NCBI GenBank assembly: GCA_002412625.1
Contig: DHVK01000009.1
Location: forward strand, 1 to 64,000
Direction: 5' to 3'
From: Cloacimonetes bacterium UBA5210
GTDB lineage: Bacteria > Cloacimonadota > Cloacimonadia > Cloacimonadales > Cloacimonadaceae
DNA length: 64,000 nucleotides
Shown here: positions 8,632 to 17,820 of the stretch, in pieces
How the letters are laid out: the number at the start of each line of letters is the position of its first letter
Position numbering within the stretch: the stretch's first letter is position 1
The notes under the pieces: model-generated
Told to the model about the DNA's origin: nothing
Seen by the model: the letters and a program-made list of their open reading frames with translations, nothing else
Databases searched by the model: none
Made by a program: the position numbers and the translations under genes

Positions 8632-9597
8632 ATGAACTCAAAGTTTCTTTGCCCGGAAGCCCTGGAGATCCAAAGCTCCTTGCTCTACCCCGATAGCGGA
8701 CTGATCGTTTGTGATGCCCGCATCAAAGAGCTATACCCGGATTTCTTTGCCGCAAATCAAGCCCCCACCTGCCTCATCGCAGCGGGAGAAGATGCCAAGA
8801 ACCTCAATACAGTGCAGAGCCTATATCAGTTCTTTCTGAGAAACTCCCTTGGCAGAAGCGATATGGTGCACGTTTTTGGCGGAGGCACGATCTGCGATCT
8901 CGCCGCCTATGCGGTTTCCACCTACAAGCGCGGTTGCCGCCTGCAGCTTTACCCCAGCACGCTTCTGGCGATGGTGGATGCCGCCATCGGGGGCAAAACA
9001 GGGATCAACTTCCATAACCTGAAAAACCACATCGGCAGCTTCTACCCCGCGGAGCGCGTTATCCTCCACAAAGCTTTCCTGCAAACCCTGGCTCCCGACG
9101 AATTGCGCCAGGGCATGGCAGAAATGCTGAAAGCCCACATGTTGTTTGAAGAACTCCCTCTACCGGATTTCACCGGGACAGAAATCCCGGATGAAGAAGA
9201 CCTCCTCGCTCATGCCCTATACAAGATGTCCGTATGCCAGGAAGACCCCTTTGACAAAGGCCCCAGAATGCTGCTGAACTTCGGGCACAGCTTCGGTCAC
9301 GCCCTGGAGAGCCACAGCGCATACAGGATCAAACACGGTGACGCCGTTGCGGCGGGCATGAATATGGCCTGTGATTTCAGCCTGCAGATGAATTTTATCG
9401 ACCGACAACAATACAATGCCCGCAAAGAGACGCTGAAACTGTATCCGTATCCCGCGGAGCTATTGGACTACATGCAAAGCATCGGTTTCGAAGAGCTCTA
9501 TCCCTACCTGATCCAGGACAAGAAAAATGGCGCTAATCTGCGCCTGATTTTACCGGTCGGAGCTGAGATCAAACTGGTTGAGCTCAATGAAGTTTAG
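8632..9597 (+). CDS. aroB: 3-dehydroquinate synthase
   Basis: A 321-aa cytoplasmic NAD+- and metal-dependent enzyme that makes 3-dehydroquinate from DAHP in the shikimate pathway. Family motifs are GEDAKN, the GGGTICDLAAYAVSTYKRG nucleotide loop, PSTLLAMVDAAIGGKTGIN, the GMAEMLKAH segment and the metal-site NFGHSFGHALE. It is shorter than the usual ~350-360 residues, mostly at the N-terminus, but all catalytic segments are present. It begins 4 bases after the preceding stop with little ribosome site, so translation may be coupled. A hairpin terminator follows at 9634. Confidence 0.9.
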   Translation: MNSKFLCPEALEIQSSLLYPDSGLIVCDARIKELYPDFFAANQAPTCLIAAGEDAKNLNTVQSLYQFFLRNSLGRSDMVHVFGGGTICDLAAYAVSTYKRGCRLQLYPSTLLAMVDAAIGGKTGINFHNLKNHIGSFYPAERVILHKAFLQTLAPDELRQGMAEMLKAHMLFEELPLPDFTGTEIPDEEDLLAHALYKMSVCQEDPFDKGPRMLLNFGHSFGHALESHSAYRIKHGDAVAAGMNMACDFSLQMNFIDRQQYNARKETLKLYPYPAELLDYMQSIGFEELYPYLIQDKKNGANLRLILPVGAEIKLVELNEV

Positions 9598-9633
9598 CGG
9601 TCTTCTTGCCCGTTTACAGACAGTTCAGCGCGC

Positions 9634-9660
9634 GCTGCTCCAGCTTTGAGCAGCTATTTT
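9634..9660 (+). terminator. Rho-independent terminator after aroB
   Basis: The stem GCTGCTC/GAGCAGC (7 bp, loop CAGCTTT) is followed by TATTTT on the plus strand. It overlaps the 3' end of the convergent M20 gene and would end the 2323-9597 operon. Confidence 0.7.
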
Positions 9661-10772
9661 AGCGCCAAGCCCCACATCAGGTCAATCCCCACCGCGATAC
9701 ACTCATCTGCCGGCAGAAAGCTGCCTGAATGCAGCGGATGCCCGTTTCCGCTCCCCAACCAGAAGAGCAGGCCAGGATACATGGAAGTGAAGAAGCCGAA
9801 ATCCTCACCGGTCATCACCGTTTCTGCCGGAATATACTGATAATCCAGCTCCGCGCACACTTCCTGCAAATTCAGTTCCAGCGCTGTATCGTTTACCACT
9901 GGATCGTAGGAGCCCAATAGCTGCACTTCACATTGCGCTCCATATTGCCCGGCAACGCGCTCCGCATAGCTCTTAATCAGCATATTTATGGCATCCCGCA
10001 CACCGCTGTCCAAGCTGCGATGTGTTCCTTCCAGCAAGCATTCATCGGCGATGATATTGCGGATCTGCCCGGCACTCATCTTCCCCACATGAAAGATCAC
10101 GCGTTCCTGCTCTGCCAGCTTCGCGATCCCGGCATTGATTTCCCGGTAAAACTGCATCCCGCATGCCAGAGCGTTGATTCCCTTTTCCGGGAACGCCACG
10201 TGGGCAGCTTTGCCGATGAACTTTACATCAAACTCCTGGGGAATCCCAAAGAAGATCCCGGCTTTGGAGCTGATGCTCCCCACTGGCATTTCGCTACCCA
10301 CATGCAGGGCAAATGCCGCGCGGATGTCATAAGTTTGCAACACGTTTTCCGCAATGATGCTCTGTGCCCCGCCCTTGCCCTCTTCCGCGGGTTGAAACAG
10401 AAATAGCAGGTTTTGCTTTGGGCTCTGCCGGAGGACTCTGTGAATCAAGCCCATCAGCACCGCCATGTGCACATCGTGCCCGCAGGCATGCATCATGCCA
10501 GGGTGTATTGAGACAAAGCCACAGTTGGTTTTTTCCACGGTCGGAAGCGCGTCCATATCCGCTCTGAAGAGCTTGAATCCCGCTTCTATACCCGCTCCGC
10601 GATATTCCACCAAGATCCCCTGCGAGGTCATGAACCTAATAATCCGGAAACTGTCATTTGCCGACAGCATATCTTCAAGATGTGAAATCAACAGCCGATG
10701 AGTTTCATATTCTTCAAAAGCCAGTTCCGGGATTTGGTGCAAAGCGTGACGCAGAAGGACAGGATCAAACAT
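9654..10772 (-). CDS. M20-family amidohydrolase (possible N-acetyldiaminopimelate deacetylase)
   Basis: A 372-aa cytoplasmic metal-dependent amidohydrolase of family M20D. Metal and catalytic features are the RADMDALP segment, HACGHDVH and the QPAEEGKGGA segment, followed later by VMTGEDFGFF. Such enzymes remove an acyl group from an N-acyl amino acid. It lies one base downstream of asd, which suggests the acetyl branch of diaminopimelate/lysine synthesis (N-acetyl-LL-diaminopimelate deacetylase). The family also contains general N-acyl-amino-acid and hippurate hydrolases, so substrate assignment rests on context only. Confidence 0.75.
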   Translation of the reverse strand: MFDPVLLRHALHQIPELAFEEYETHRLLISHLEDMLSANDSFRIIRFMTSQGILVEYRGAGIEAGFKLFRADMDALPTVEKTNCGFVSIHPGMMHACGHDVHMAVLMGLIHRVLRQSPKQNLLFLFQPAEEGKGGAQSIIAENVLQTYDIRAAFALHVGSEMPVGSISSKAGIFFGIPQEFDVKFIGKAAHVAFPEKGINALACGMQFYREINAGIAKLAEQERVIFHVGKMSAGQIRNIIADECLLEGTHRSLDSGVRDAINMLIKSYAERVAGQYGAQCEVQLLGSYDPVVNDTALELNLQEVCAELDYQYIPAETVMTGEDFGFFTSMYPGLLFWLGSGNGHPLHSGSFLPADECIAVGIDLMWGLALK

Positions 10773-10773
10773 C

Positions 10774-11754
10774 TTACAGCTTACCGTTAGCTTTGGCGTG
10801 AGCCACCAGGATGTTCACCGCATTGGCAGCCGCGCCGATGCGGACGTTGTGCCCCACATTCCAAAACGCCACCGAATATGTATCTACCCCGTATCTTAAG
10901 CGGCAAACATGCGCATCATTCGAGTTCCCGATCGCCAGCGGCGTGATATAGCTGTTTTCGTGAAACTGGATCGCCGGAGCTTGCTTCAGCAATGTTGCAG
11001 CCAGCTGGAGATCCACTTCCCGGGCAAACTCCGCATACACGGCATTGGAATGACCATAGTTCACCGGTACTCGCACAGTCGTAGCGCTCACCTGGATGGC
11101 GTCGTTACGCAGAATCTTGCGCGTCTCAAAGAGCATCTTTTCTTCTTCGGTGCTATAGCCGCTATCCAGGAATACTCCGATCTGCGGAATCACGTTGAGA
11201 TCGATGATTTCCGGATAGCTTCCTTTCACGCACCCGCCCCGCCGTTGTTTTTCCAAAGTCTCGATCCCGCTGTGTCCGCTCCCGGATACTGCCTGATATG
11301 TGGAAACCACTACTTTCCGCAGCCCAAAGGCTTGATCCAATACCGCTAGCGGTAATACCATCTGGATGGTGGAGCAGTTTGGATTTGCCACAATGCCCTG
11401 ATATCCTTGTAGCAGGTCACTGTTGATCTGAGGTACCACCAAGGGGATTTCCGCGTCATTGCGGAAAGCGGAGGAGTTATCGATCACCAGGGCACTATGT
11501 TTAGCAGCGATGGGCGCAAAGGCTCTTGCCACCCCCCCACCGGCAGAGAAAAACACATAGTCATAGGCTTGTTTGAGGCTTTCTTTATTTAATTCCATCA
11601 CTTCCAGAGGCCGATCCTGATAGTATTGCATAGTTCCTTGAGACTTAGCAGAAGCATAAAGATCCAGCAAATCCGGCTGCAAGTTCAACTCCTCCAAACA
11701 ACTGATCATCATTCTGCCCACTTCTCCGGTGGCGCCCACAATTGCTATTTTCAT
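10774..11754 (-). CDS. asd: Aspartate-semialdehyde dehydrogenase
   Basis: A 326-aa NADPH-dependent enzyme that reduces aspartyl phosphate to aspartate semialdehyde, the branch point to lysine, threonine and methionine. The Rossmann motif GATGEVGRMM is at residues 7-16, and the catalytic cysteine lies in VANPNCSTIQ (Cys127). AVSGSGHSGIETLEKQ and the RVPVNYGHSNAVYAEF segment match the substrate domain. It is first in a two-gene unit with the M20 amidohydrolase. Its start lies back-to-back with the tRNA/RNase locus, so promoters for both directions should lie within 11755-11872. Confidence 0.92.
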   Translation of the reverse strand: MKIAIVGATGEVGRMMISCLEELNLQPDLLDLYASAKSQGTMQYYQDRPLEVMELNKESLKQAYDYVFFSAGGGVARAFAPIAAKHSALVIDNSSAFRNDAEIPLVVPQINSDLLQGYQGIVANPNCSTIQMVLPLAVLDQAFGLRKVVVSTYQAVSGSGHSGIETLEKQRRGGCVKGSYPEIIDLNVIPQIGVFLDSGYSTEEEKMLFETRKILRNDAIQVSATTVRVPVNYGHSNAVYAEFAREVDLQLAATLLKQAPAIQFHENSYITPLAIGNSNDAHVCRLRYGVDTYSVAFWNVGHNVRIGAAANAVNILVAHAKANGKL

Positions 11755-11872
11755 TATCCGTATTTCCTTTATCCATTGTTATCAAGAAAGTCAAAGTGCA
11801 GAATCCGTGTCTTTTGTCAATGTAAACTTGACGAAACGAAGCCTTTGAAAATCCTTGCTTCATATTATGCGT

Positions 11873-11948
11873 GCCCCTGTAGCTCAGGGGATAGAGCAGC
11901 GGTTTCCTAAACCGTTGGTCGGAAGTTCGATTCTTCCCAGGGGTGCCA
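11873..11948 (+). tRNA. tRNA-Arg (anticodon CCT)
   Basis: A complete cloverleaf is visible: acceptor GCCCCTG/CAGGGGT, D stem GCTC/GAGC, anticodon stem GCGGT/ACCGT with loop TTCCTAA (anticodon CCT, reading AGG), T arm GGAAG-TTCGATT-CTTCC, discriminator G and encoded CCA. It is 76 nt long. An open reading frame running through it in the frame of the downstream nuclease is an artefact. Confidence 0.96.
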
Positions 11949-11989
11949 TTTTCAATGTAATAATCCACATAAAGATAAGGCAGAAAGAG

Positions 11990-13849
11990 ATGAAACAGCA
12001 AATCCCCACCCACGCAGATCCCATCAGTCGCATCGTCGCTTTTTATCACAAGGGGCTGTTACTCTTTGGTTGCACGATCCATAGCGAAGCTGCCAATCTG
12101 ATAATCCTCCTGGCAGATGGCGAGCAAATCAAGCTCAGTATATCCCGGATCATACTTTTCAGCACAGATAAATATCCGCCCCAAGTGGATATCATATTGG
12201 CATTTACAAGCTCCGCCGCCGGAGTATCCTTGCCTCCACTGGTTATTCCTGAGCATGGTCTCTCCATCCGGGAAATTGCCGAGTTAAACGAAATCACAAG
12301 CGATGTTCAGCTCTTTGCCCTGCTTCTACACCTGAAGAACTCCCCCCACAAGTATCTCCAGAAGCATGACCTGTTCTATGCGCGTTCTGCCGAGAGCGAA
12401 GCTGAGTATCGGCAGAAAGTGGCAAAACAGGCATCCCGGCAAAGCTTTCTGGAAGACTCCATCAAGCTGTTGCAAGCACCGGGCAAGCAGCCAGATCAAG
12501 CTCTGTTGGCGCAGCTCCTGCGTGAACTGAGGGCAATATTGCAGGGAGAGAAGATTGAAGACCTGCAAAGAGCGCTCAAGGCCCATTTCCCCGGCCAGAA
12601 TCCGGCAGAGATGCGCGCGCTGCTGGGCGATACCCTGCCCATTAAAGACCCGCCACTTTTGGAAAGCGGGCTACCGATTGCTTTTCCGGATGATCCCGGC
12701 GATGAAGCCATGCCGGAGCCGACACTGCCCAAAAGCGACGTAGAAGCCTTTTGCATCGATGATGAAGACAGCCGGGATTTTGATGACGCCATCAGCATCA
12801 CCGCGAACGACGACGGTTTTGTCCTGGGTATTCACGTGAGCAATCTGGCCGCATGGCTAAGCCCTGAGAGCACACTTTTTGCGGATGCGGAAGAACGCGT
12901 TTCTTCCATGTATCTGGCCTCCGGCGTGGTCCCGATGTTAGCTCCGCAGTTTTCTGAACAGATATTTTCGCTAAAGCAAAACGAAGATAAGGCAGTGCTA
13001 AGCCTATATGCCTCCTTCAGTAAAGACGCTCAATTGAAGCATTCCATCCTGAAATCCGAGACCATCCGGATATCCCGCAACTATAGCTATAAAGAAGTGG
13101 ACAGGGCAAGACAGCAAGATTACTGGCAGCCCTTTTTCCGCATCGCCGACAAGCTGCGCGACCAGCGTGATACCGAAAGCAAGGCCGAAGACCGCCGCTT
13201 CATCTACAATCTGGTAGCAGGCACGCAGAAAATTACGATCAAAGCCGTGGATATGCAAAGCCCTGCTCGCCGGATGATCGAAGAGCTGATGATTCTCTAT
13301 AATCGGAGCCTTGCCAACTACGCGATTCGTCACCAGATCCCCATGCTGTTCCGAAACATTAACCGTTTTTACGATGCGGATAAGGACTTACAGAACAGCA
13401 CGGCATATCTGGATACCAGAGCAGGTTTTCATCCGGGAATCGGGGCTGAGGCATATCTGCATTCCACCAGCCCCATCCGCAGATTTGTGGATCTGGTGAA
13501 TCAGCTGCAGATTAATTCCCACCTGAACCAAGAGCTGCTTCCTCTGGATGAAGACGCCCTGCAAAAGCTGATCCCTTCGATTGAAAGGCGTATTCTGCAA
13601 ATCCGCGAGACCGTGCAGCGCTCAGATCGTTATTGGCTATTGCGCTATATCGAGGAAAACCTGATGCACAGCCCGCTGGAAGGCAATCTTAAAGCTGCCG
13701 GCAATGGCAAATACCGGGTGGAACTGCTGCCCTGGGCAAAGCAGATCTGGTTGGCTCTGGACGCTCCTCCGGGAGGAGATAACTTTAACTTCGTGATCTA
13801 TGAAATCGATTGGAGCAAGCTGATTCTCAAAGCCGATTTGATCGGATAG
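11990..13849 (+). CDS. RNase II/RNase R-family 3'-5' exoribonuclease
   Basis: A 619-aa protein. The central RNB catalytic domain contains the acidic metal-binding block FCIDDEDSRDFDDAIS (about residues 254-269), and the signature LHSTSPIRRFVDLVNQ comes later. These enzymes degrade RNA processively from the 3' end. The N-terminal third carries unusual sequence in place of clear cold-shock domains, and the C-terminal S1 domain is short or divergent, so RNase II versus RNase R cannot be decided. The ATG at 11990 was chosen because the longer frame upstream runs through the tRNA. The gene follows the tRNA by 41 bases and could share its transcript. Confidence 0.82.
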   Translation: MKQQIPTHADPISRIVAFYHKGLLLFGCTIHSEAANLIILLADGEQIKLSISRIILFSTDKYPPQVDIILAFTSSAAGVSLPPLVIPEHGLSIREIAELNEITSDVQLFALLLHLKNSPHKYLQKHDLFYARSAESEAEYRQKVAKQASRQSFLEDSIKLLQAPGKQPDQALLAQLLRELRAILQGEKIEDLQRALKAHFPGQNPAEMRALLGDTLPIKDPPLLESGLPIAFPDDPGDEAMPEPTLPKSDVEAFCIDDEDSRDFDDAISITANDDGFVLGIHVSNLAAWLSPESTLFADAEERVSSMYLASGVVPMLAPQFSEQIFSLKQNEDKAVLSLYASFSKDAQLKHSILKSETIRISRNYSYKEVDRARQQDYWQPFFRIADKLRDQRDTESKAEDRRFIYNLVAGTQKITIKAVDMQSPARRMIEELMILYNRSLANYAIRHQIPMLFRNINRFYDADKDLQNSTAYLDTRAGFHPGIGAEAYLHSTSPIRRFVDLVNQLQINSHLNQELLPLDEDALQKLIPSIERRILQIRETVQRSDRYWLLRYIEENLMHSPLEGNLKAAGNGKYRVELLPWAKQIWLALDAPPGGDNFNFVIYEIDWSKLILKADLIG

Positions 13850-14035
13850 CCGTCATTCAGGTAATCCCAGAGCGGGGTGTTGGGTCGTTTCTGGAGCAAA
13901 GCAAGCGGGCAAAGCACATATCAGAAGTCCCGGCATGCATTGTTTTGCCATCTCAGTTTGATCTGCACCGCTTTTCCGCATGGATCTGATGTTCCATTGT
14001 CTTTGGCTCAAGCTTCCATCAACCTGATTTTGTGC

Positions 14036-14100
14036 TGTTGTCAAGCTGTGTCCACCCGATGATAACAGCTTGATATCGGCTTTATCCGAGGATAACAAAT
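14036..14100. repeat. Dispersed hairpin repeat, family 2 (copy b)
   Basis: TCAAGCTGTGTCCACCCGAT then GATAACAGCTTGATATCGGC and TTTATCCGAGGATAA match the arms of the repeat at 189-263. It lies in the 13850-14564 gap, which holds only repeats and a terminator and no supported gene. Confidence 0.5.
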
Positions 14101-14177
14101 GCGGCTGCAGGCAGGGTTTAAATCGAGTTTGGTGGTCTCTCAAGCATTGTACTGCTTTATCACAAGCTGGGTGCTTT

Positions 14178-14273
14178 CTGACAGAAAAACGTTTCGGGAG
14201 AAACGAGATCCTATTCGAAAACGCTTCTCTGAGCTGTTATCGGAACACGTCTCTCCTGAGCCGTTTTTCTGTC
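14178..14273. repeat. Inverted hairpin-element pair (family 1), MITE-like end with decayed unit
   Basis: Element 1 (14178-14212, +) reads CTGACAGAAAAACG, a perfect 6-bp hairpin CGTTTC-GGGA-GAAACG, then AGATCC. Element 2 (14242-14273, -) is the same design in reverse with stem CGGCTC/GAGACG and loop AGGA. Sequence resembling the core of the larger units at 61684 and 62423 continues to about 14420 (GATTACCCGCC, a GGTGGTGTTTTTG block) but the far inverted end is lost. See the copies at 35803, 61647 and 62423. Confidence 0.7.
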
Positions 14274-14516
14274 GATTACCCGCCAAAGCTCATATTGCTG
14301 AAGAGCCCAAAAATAACGGAGATTTCGATTGGGTGGTGGTTTTTGCCATGAGATATGTGGTATACATATTTAGGTGGTGTTTTTGCTTCAAGCTGGGGTA
14401 CTGTTTTAAGCCAAATCAAGCACTGAAGTCCAAACCACCCTTTAAATATTTTGAAAGAGATAGATACAATAGGTGGCTTGAACTCCAGTGCGTGATTTGG
14501 CATAAATTTCACAAAC

Positions 14517-14543
14517 AAAAAACCCCGGACTAAATCCGGGGTT
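14517..14543 (-). terminator. Terminator of the TonB/PorV operon
   Basis: The stem AACCCCGGA/TCCGGGGTT (9 bp, 5-nt loop) is followed on the minus strand by a T-rich run (TTTTGTTTGT). It sits 22 bases past the stop codon of the last gene of the minus-strand operon. Confidence 0.85.
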
Positions 14544-14564
14544 TTGTATTGGTAATAAATTACC

Positions 14565-16751
14565 TTATTTCATCAGCATCATTTTGCGGGTTTCGGTACG
14601 ATTTTCGGTGCTGAGGCGATAGAAATAGATACCGCTGGTCACGGCTTTGCCGTTGTTATCGGTGCTATTCCAAACCATGGAAGTTCTTCCTGCAGGAGCA
14701 TTGCCGTTGAAGAGATTCTTCACCAGCTGTCCTTTCACGTTGAAGATATCCACTTTAGCATTGCCATTAATAGGCATATCGAAGCTGATGGTGGTTTCAG
14801 GGTTGAAGGGGTTCGGGAAGTTCTGGTGCAGAGTGCGAGTCACTGCAGGAGCAGTCTGGCTCTGATTGGACACACCGTTGAACTCGATTTCCAGTTCCAT
14901 AAACATCACTTCACCGCCGTCAGGAGTAGCATGGGCAGGAGGAGTAATGGCATTGGAACCCCAGGTGAAGTCGTTATAGAACATGATGCCGATCTTACCC
15001 ATCGGGAAACCGTTGGTAGATTGGCCGGTGTAGAGAACTTTGTCCGCAGGATAAACCCACATGGGTTTGATTCCGGCAAACTCAGGAGTATCCACAGCGT
15101 TGATCCGGATCGGATCTGTCCAGTTGTTGCCGTTATCGGAAGAAACTGAGATCATCACTTCAGAACCGGTAGCATAGGGAACCAATTCGGGATATGAATC
15201 AGGATATTGGGTGCCATAGCTGGCTTTTTGGGAATCCTGCCACACGGCGACCATCATGCCATATTCGTTCACTTCAGAGATTTTCACGTTGTTGTAGTGG
15301 AAATACATGGATTCATCATGCAAGTCGCTATCCCAATGCGGGAAGGGCAGATTGGTTTCGATGTCCGGAGCAAAGCCATCACTGTATTCTGTGTAAGAAT
15401 CAACTTCTCCCCAAGGAGCTTCGATGTCCCAAGGTTGGTAGTATTCGTTGAAATCGTCTTCAACATTCTTTTTGGGGAAGATTTCTTTCACTTTGAAGCT
15501 TTGATCAGCGGGATCAAAAACGAAGGATTTCACGGTCTGGAATGCAGGATAGTAGAACCCATCAACATTATTCACAGACCAGATTCCGATCACATGGATG
15601 CGGCCATAGTTATCGACCACAGCATTCAGGTGACTGGAGTTTCCGATAGTCCAGGCGAGTTCTTCGTCGGTATAGGGAATTTCGGTTTCGCTGTTGGCAA
15701 AATAGCCTATTTGGCTTCCCGGCTCTTGCGGAGGATTCCAGGTGGGCAGGTCGCTATAAGCGGAAACGCGGGTCCAGGTGCCTTCACCATAGTTGTCGCA
15801 CACAAAGATGTCGAGATCTTCTTCGTCGATGTTGGTAGTACCATCGCTTTCGGTGGCGAAGTGGTAACCGGCATAATAAACGTTACCAAGGTTGTCTGTC
15901 GTAATGGCATGGAAAGGACGACGCCAGTCTTCCTGGTGGTTCCAATAGTCCATTTCGGGAATAGTTGTATGGTTCCATTGCAGTGATGCGCCCATCTCGA
16001 TCATAACCTCATTGAAATCCGCGTATTTGATCATGACGTTTTCACTGGGAGCAGCATAAGTATTGTGAGTAACTGAGTTACGGGCTGCCACATATACTCT
16101 TCTCATTCCGTCTGTGGGAGAAGGTCCGATCTGGATGGTAGGCCAGATGAATTCATTATCGTCGGAGAAGTATTGGTTCCCGTCGTAGGTTCCTTCAATC
16201 GTGAAAGGATTATCAACCACATTGATAACATCGTTGAACAAGCCGACAAGACCGAACATGAAGCTATCAGATGTGAACTGAACTTCAAGAAGATCATCGG
16301 TATCGCCATTAGCATGCCAGGCATACATCGGTTTTCCGCTCACAGGGTCAACGCCCAGTGAAGGATAACCTTCATTATTAGCAACGTTGGTGACTTCATT
16401 AATCCCTGTCACATTTCCGGCAGTATCCAGATAGGCGTAGAACACACGGCGTGTAGCACTGGGTTGTCTGCGACCATGGAAGGTAAGGAAATATCCGCCG
16501 CCGACGGCATCTGGGATCACCCGTAAGGGCAGGCCGTTGTAACTACCGATCATGTAGTCATAGTAGTTCACCATCAGGTTGGTAGGGGTCTTGGTGAAGT
16601 TAAAGCTCGGAGCATTACGGGTCTGAGTGCTCATTCTTGCGTTATGAGGGATATCCAGAGGCTTCATGTTATCAGCGGAGCGCATTTGATCTGCAAACAC
16701 AGCACCGATGATGAAGGAGAAGCACAGGGTCAATAAGAGAACTTTTTTCAT
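14565..16751 (-). CDS. Secreted protein with Por/T9SS-type sorting domain (function unknown)
   Basis: A 728-aa exported protein. Translation starts at the ATG at 16751, preceded by GGAGGAAC; an in-frame codon 24 bases upstream is less likely. A signal peptide (MKKVLLLTLCFSFIIGAVFA) is followed by a large region with the character of a beta-rich propeller or sialidase-like fold (repeated VDNYGRIHVIG-like strands) but no recognised catalytic motif. The last ~85 residues are a sorting domain: NFPNPFNPET, then VDIFNVKGQLVKNLF, MVWNSTDNNGKAVTSGIYFYRL and KMMLMK. It is the last gene of the operon headed by the TonB-dependent receptor and probably a surface-delivered client of the neighbouring PorV-like protein. 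Confidence 0.75.
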   Translation of the reverse strand: MKKVLLLTLCFSFIIGAVFADQMRSADNMKPLDIPHNARMSTQTRNAPSFNFTKTPTNLMVNYYDYMIGSYNGLPLRVIPDAVGGGYFLTFHGRRQPSATRRVFYAYLDTAGNVTGINEVTNVANNEGYPSLGVDPVSGKPMYAWHANGDTDDLLEVQFTSDSFMFGLVGLFNDVINVVDNPFTIEGTYDGNQYFSDDNEFIWPTIQIGPSPTDGMRRVYVAARNSVTHNTYAAPSENVMIKYADFNEVMIEMGASLQWNHTTIPEMDYWNHQEDWRRPFHAITTDNLGNVYYAGYHFATESDGTTNIDEEDLDIFVCDNYGEGTWTRVSAYSDLPTWNPPQEPGSQIGYFANSETEIPYTDEELAWTIGNSSHLNAVVDNYGRIHVIGIWSVNNVDGFYYPAFQTVKSFVFDPADQSFKVKEIFPKKNVEDDFNEYYQPWDIEAPWGEVDSYTEYSDGFAPDIETNLPFPHWDSDLHDESMYFHYNNVKISEVNEYGMMVAVWQDSQKASYGTQYPDSYPELVPYATGSEVMISVSSDNGNNWTDPIRINAVDTPEFAGIKPMWVYPADKVLYTGQSTNGFPMGKIGIMFYNDFTWGSNAITPPAHATPDGGEVMFMELEIEFNGVSNQSQTAPAVTRTLHQNFPNPFNPETTISFDMPINGNAKVDIFNVKGQLVKNLFNGNAPAGRTSMVWNSTDNNGKAVTSGIYFYRLSTENRTETRKMMLMK

Positions 16752-16779
16752 TGTTCCTCCAGTTATTTTTTTCATTAGA

Positions 16780-17811
16780 TTAGTATCTCATCTTGAGCGA
16801 CACACGATGCGCGCTCTTGATCATTGTTTCTGCCAGGTAGCCCATATCAGTATAGGCGTAGTCGATATTGAAGATTCCCAGGCTGGTAGGAACCTGCCAG
16901 CCAGCGCCAGCACTGTATCCCGCCGCGTCATAGCCGATCTGGTATCCGGCTCTGAGGAAGATGTTGCCAAGTTTGTATTCAGTACCGATGTTCCATGTTT
17001 CTCTGCGGTCGATCACATTGTCCAACTGCATGGAAGCAATCCAGTAGCTATCATCGGTGCGCATCAGATCCCCGGAAATACCCAGAGAGAAATGCATCGG
17101 AATCTTGCTTTCGAGCTCGGGGCCATCTTCGTCAATCAAGCCGTCACCGTCGTTATCGAAGAGATCAAAGGGATCTTCATCGACCTGACCGTCACCGTCG
17201 TTATCTACGCGATAGCGAATGTCCGGACCGAAGTTCTTCAGCACCATACCGATCTTGGTGTTTTTCCAACCGGTATTGTACATAGATCCCATATCGAAGG
17301 CATAGCTATTTACATCGTATTCATAGAGGTTTTCGCGCAGGTATTTCACACCAAGGCCGGCAGAGAATTTGTCTGTAAACTGCTGACCGTAGCTAAAACC
17401 CAGAGCGACGTTGCTATTGGTGAAATACTCTCCGGTATGCCCAAAGGTATCTTCGTCCGTTACTTCAAGTTTGTCCATATGCAACACAGTGCCATACACC
17501 GCAAAGGTTGATACCCCATTGGTATATGTGGCAGCGGCATATTCCTGCATGATGTCCGCAACCCAATTTGTATGGGAAAAGAACACCTGGTTTTGGTAGG
17601 AAGGAGCCAATCCTGCCGGATTCCAATATACGGAAGAAATGTCGTCCGTCACTGCAGTGTAGGCTTCGCCCATGCCGATAGCCCGGGCATCCACACCAAG
17701 TTTCAGAAATTGCATTCCTACCGTTCCAACTTTGCCGAAGGGTTTTGCGCTAAGGCTGATGGGTAACAGAATCGCTATAAGGACGAGGATCAGGATAATA
17801 TTCTTTTTCAC
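16780..17811 (-). CDS. PorV/PorQ-like outer-membrane protein
   Basis: A 343-aa protein with a signal peptide (about 1-22) and a beta-barrel of the FadL-like PorV/PorQ family. The signature is the N-terminal segment GVDARAIGMGEAYTAVTDD followed by WNPAGLA. PorV shuttles type IX secretion clients to the surface attachment complex. Unusually, two acidic loops of the form DNDGDGxxDED lie at residues 203-213 and 219-229, resembling Ca2+-binding thrombospondin-3/dockerin loops. It sits between two proteins with sorting domains, in the same operon as TonB/ExbB/ExbD. The barrel ends with an aromatic Tyr, as expected for BAM insertion. Confidence 0.8.
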   Translation of the reverse strand: MKKNIILILVLIAILLPISLSAKPFGKVGTVGMQFLKLGVDARAIGMGEAYTAVTDDISSVYWNPAGLAPSYQNQVFFSHTNWVADIMQEYAAATYTNGVSTFAVYGTVLHMDKLEVTDEDTFGHTGEYFTNSNVALGFSYGQQFTDKFSAGLGVKYLRENLYEYDVNSYAFDMGSMYNTGWKNTKIGMVLKNFGPDIRYRVDNDGDGQVDEDPFDLFDNDGDGLIDEDGPELESKIPMHFSLGISGDLMRTDDSYWIASMQLDNVIDRRETWNIGTEYKLGNIFLRAGYQIGYDAAGYSAGAGWQVPTSLGIFNIDYAYTDMGYLAETMIKSAHRVSLKMRY

Positions 17812-17820
17812 AGTTCCTCC

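Noticed and set aside
11855..11989. N-terminal extension of the RNase reading frame
   Set aside because: The extension is translated through tRNA-Arg. The ATG at 11990 lies downstream and gives a sensible protein start.
15207..15986. 259-codon plus-strand frame
   Set aside because: Antisense to the 728-aa sorted protein and without supporting signals.
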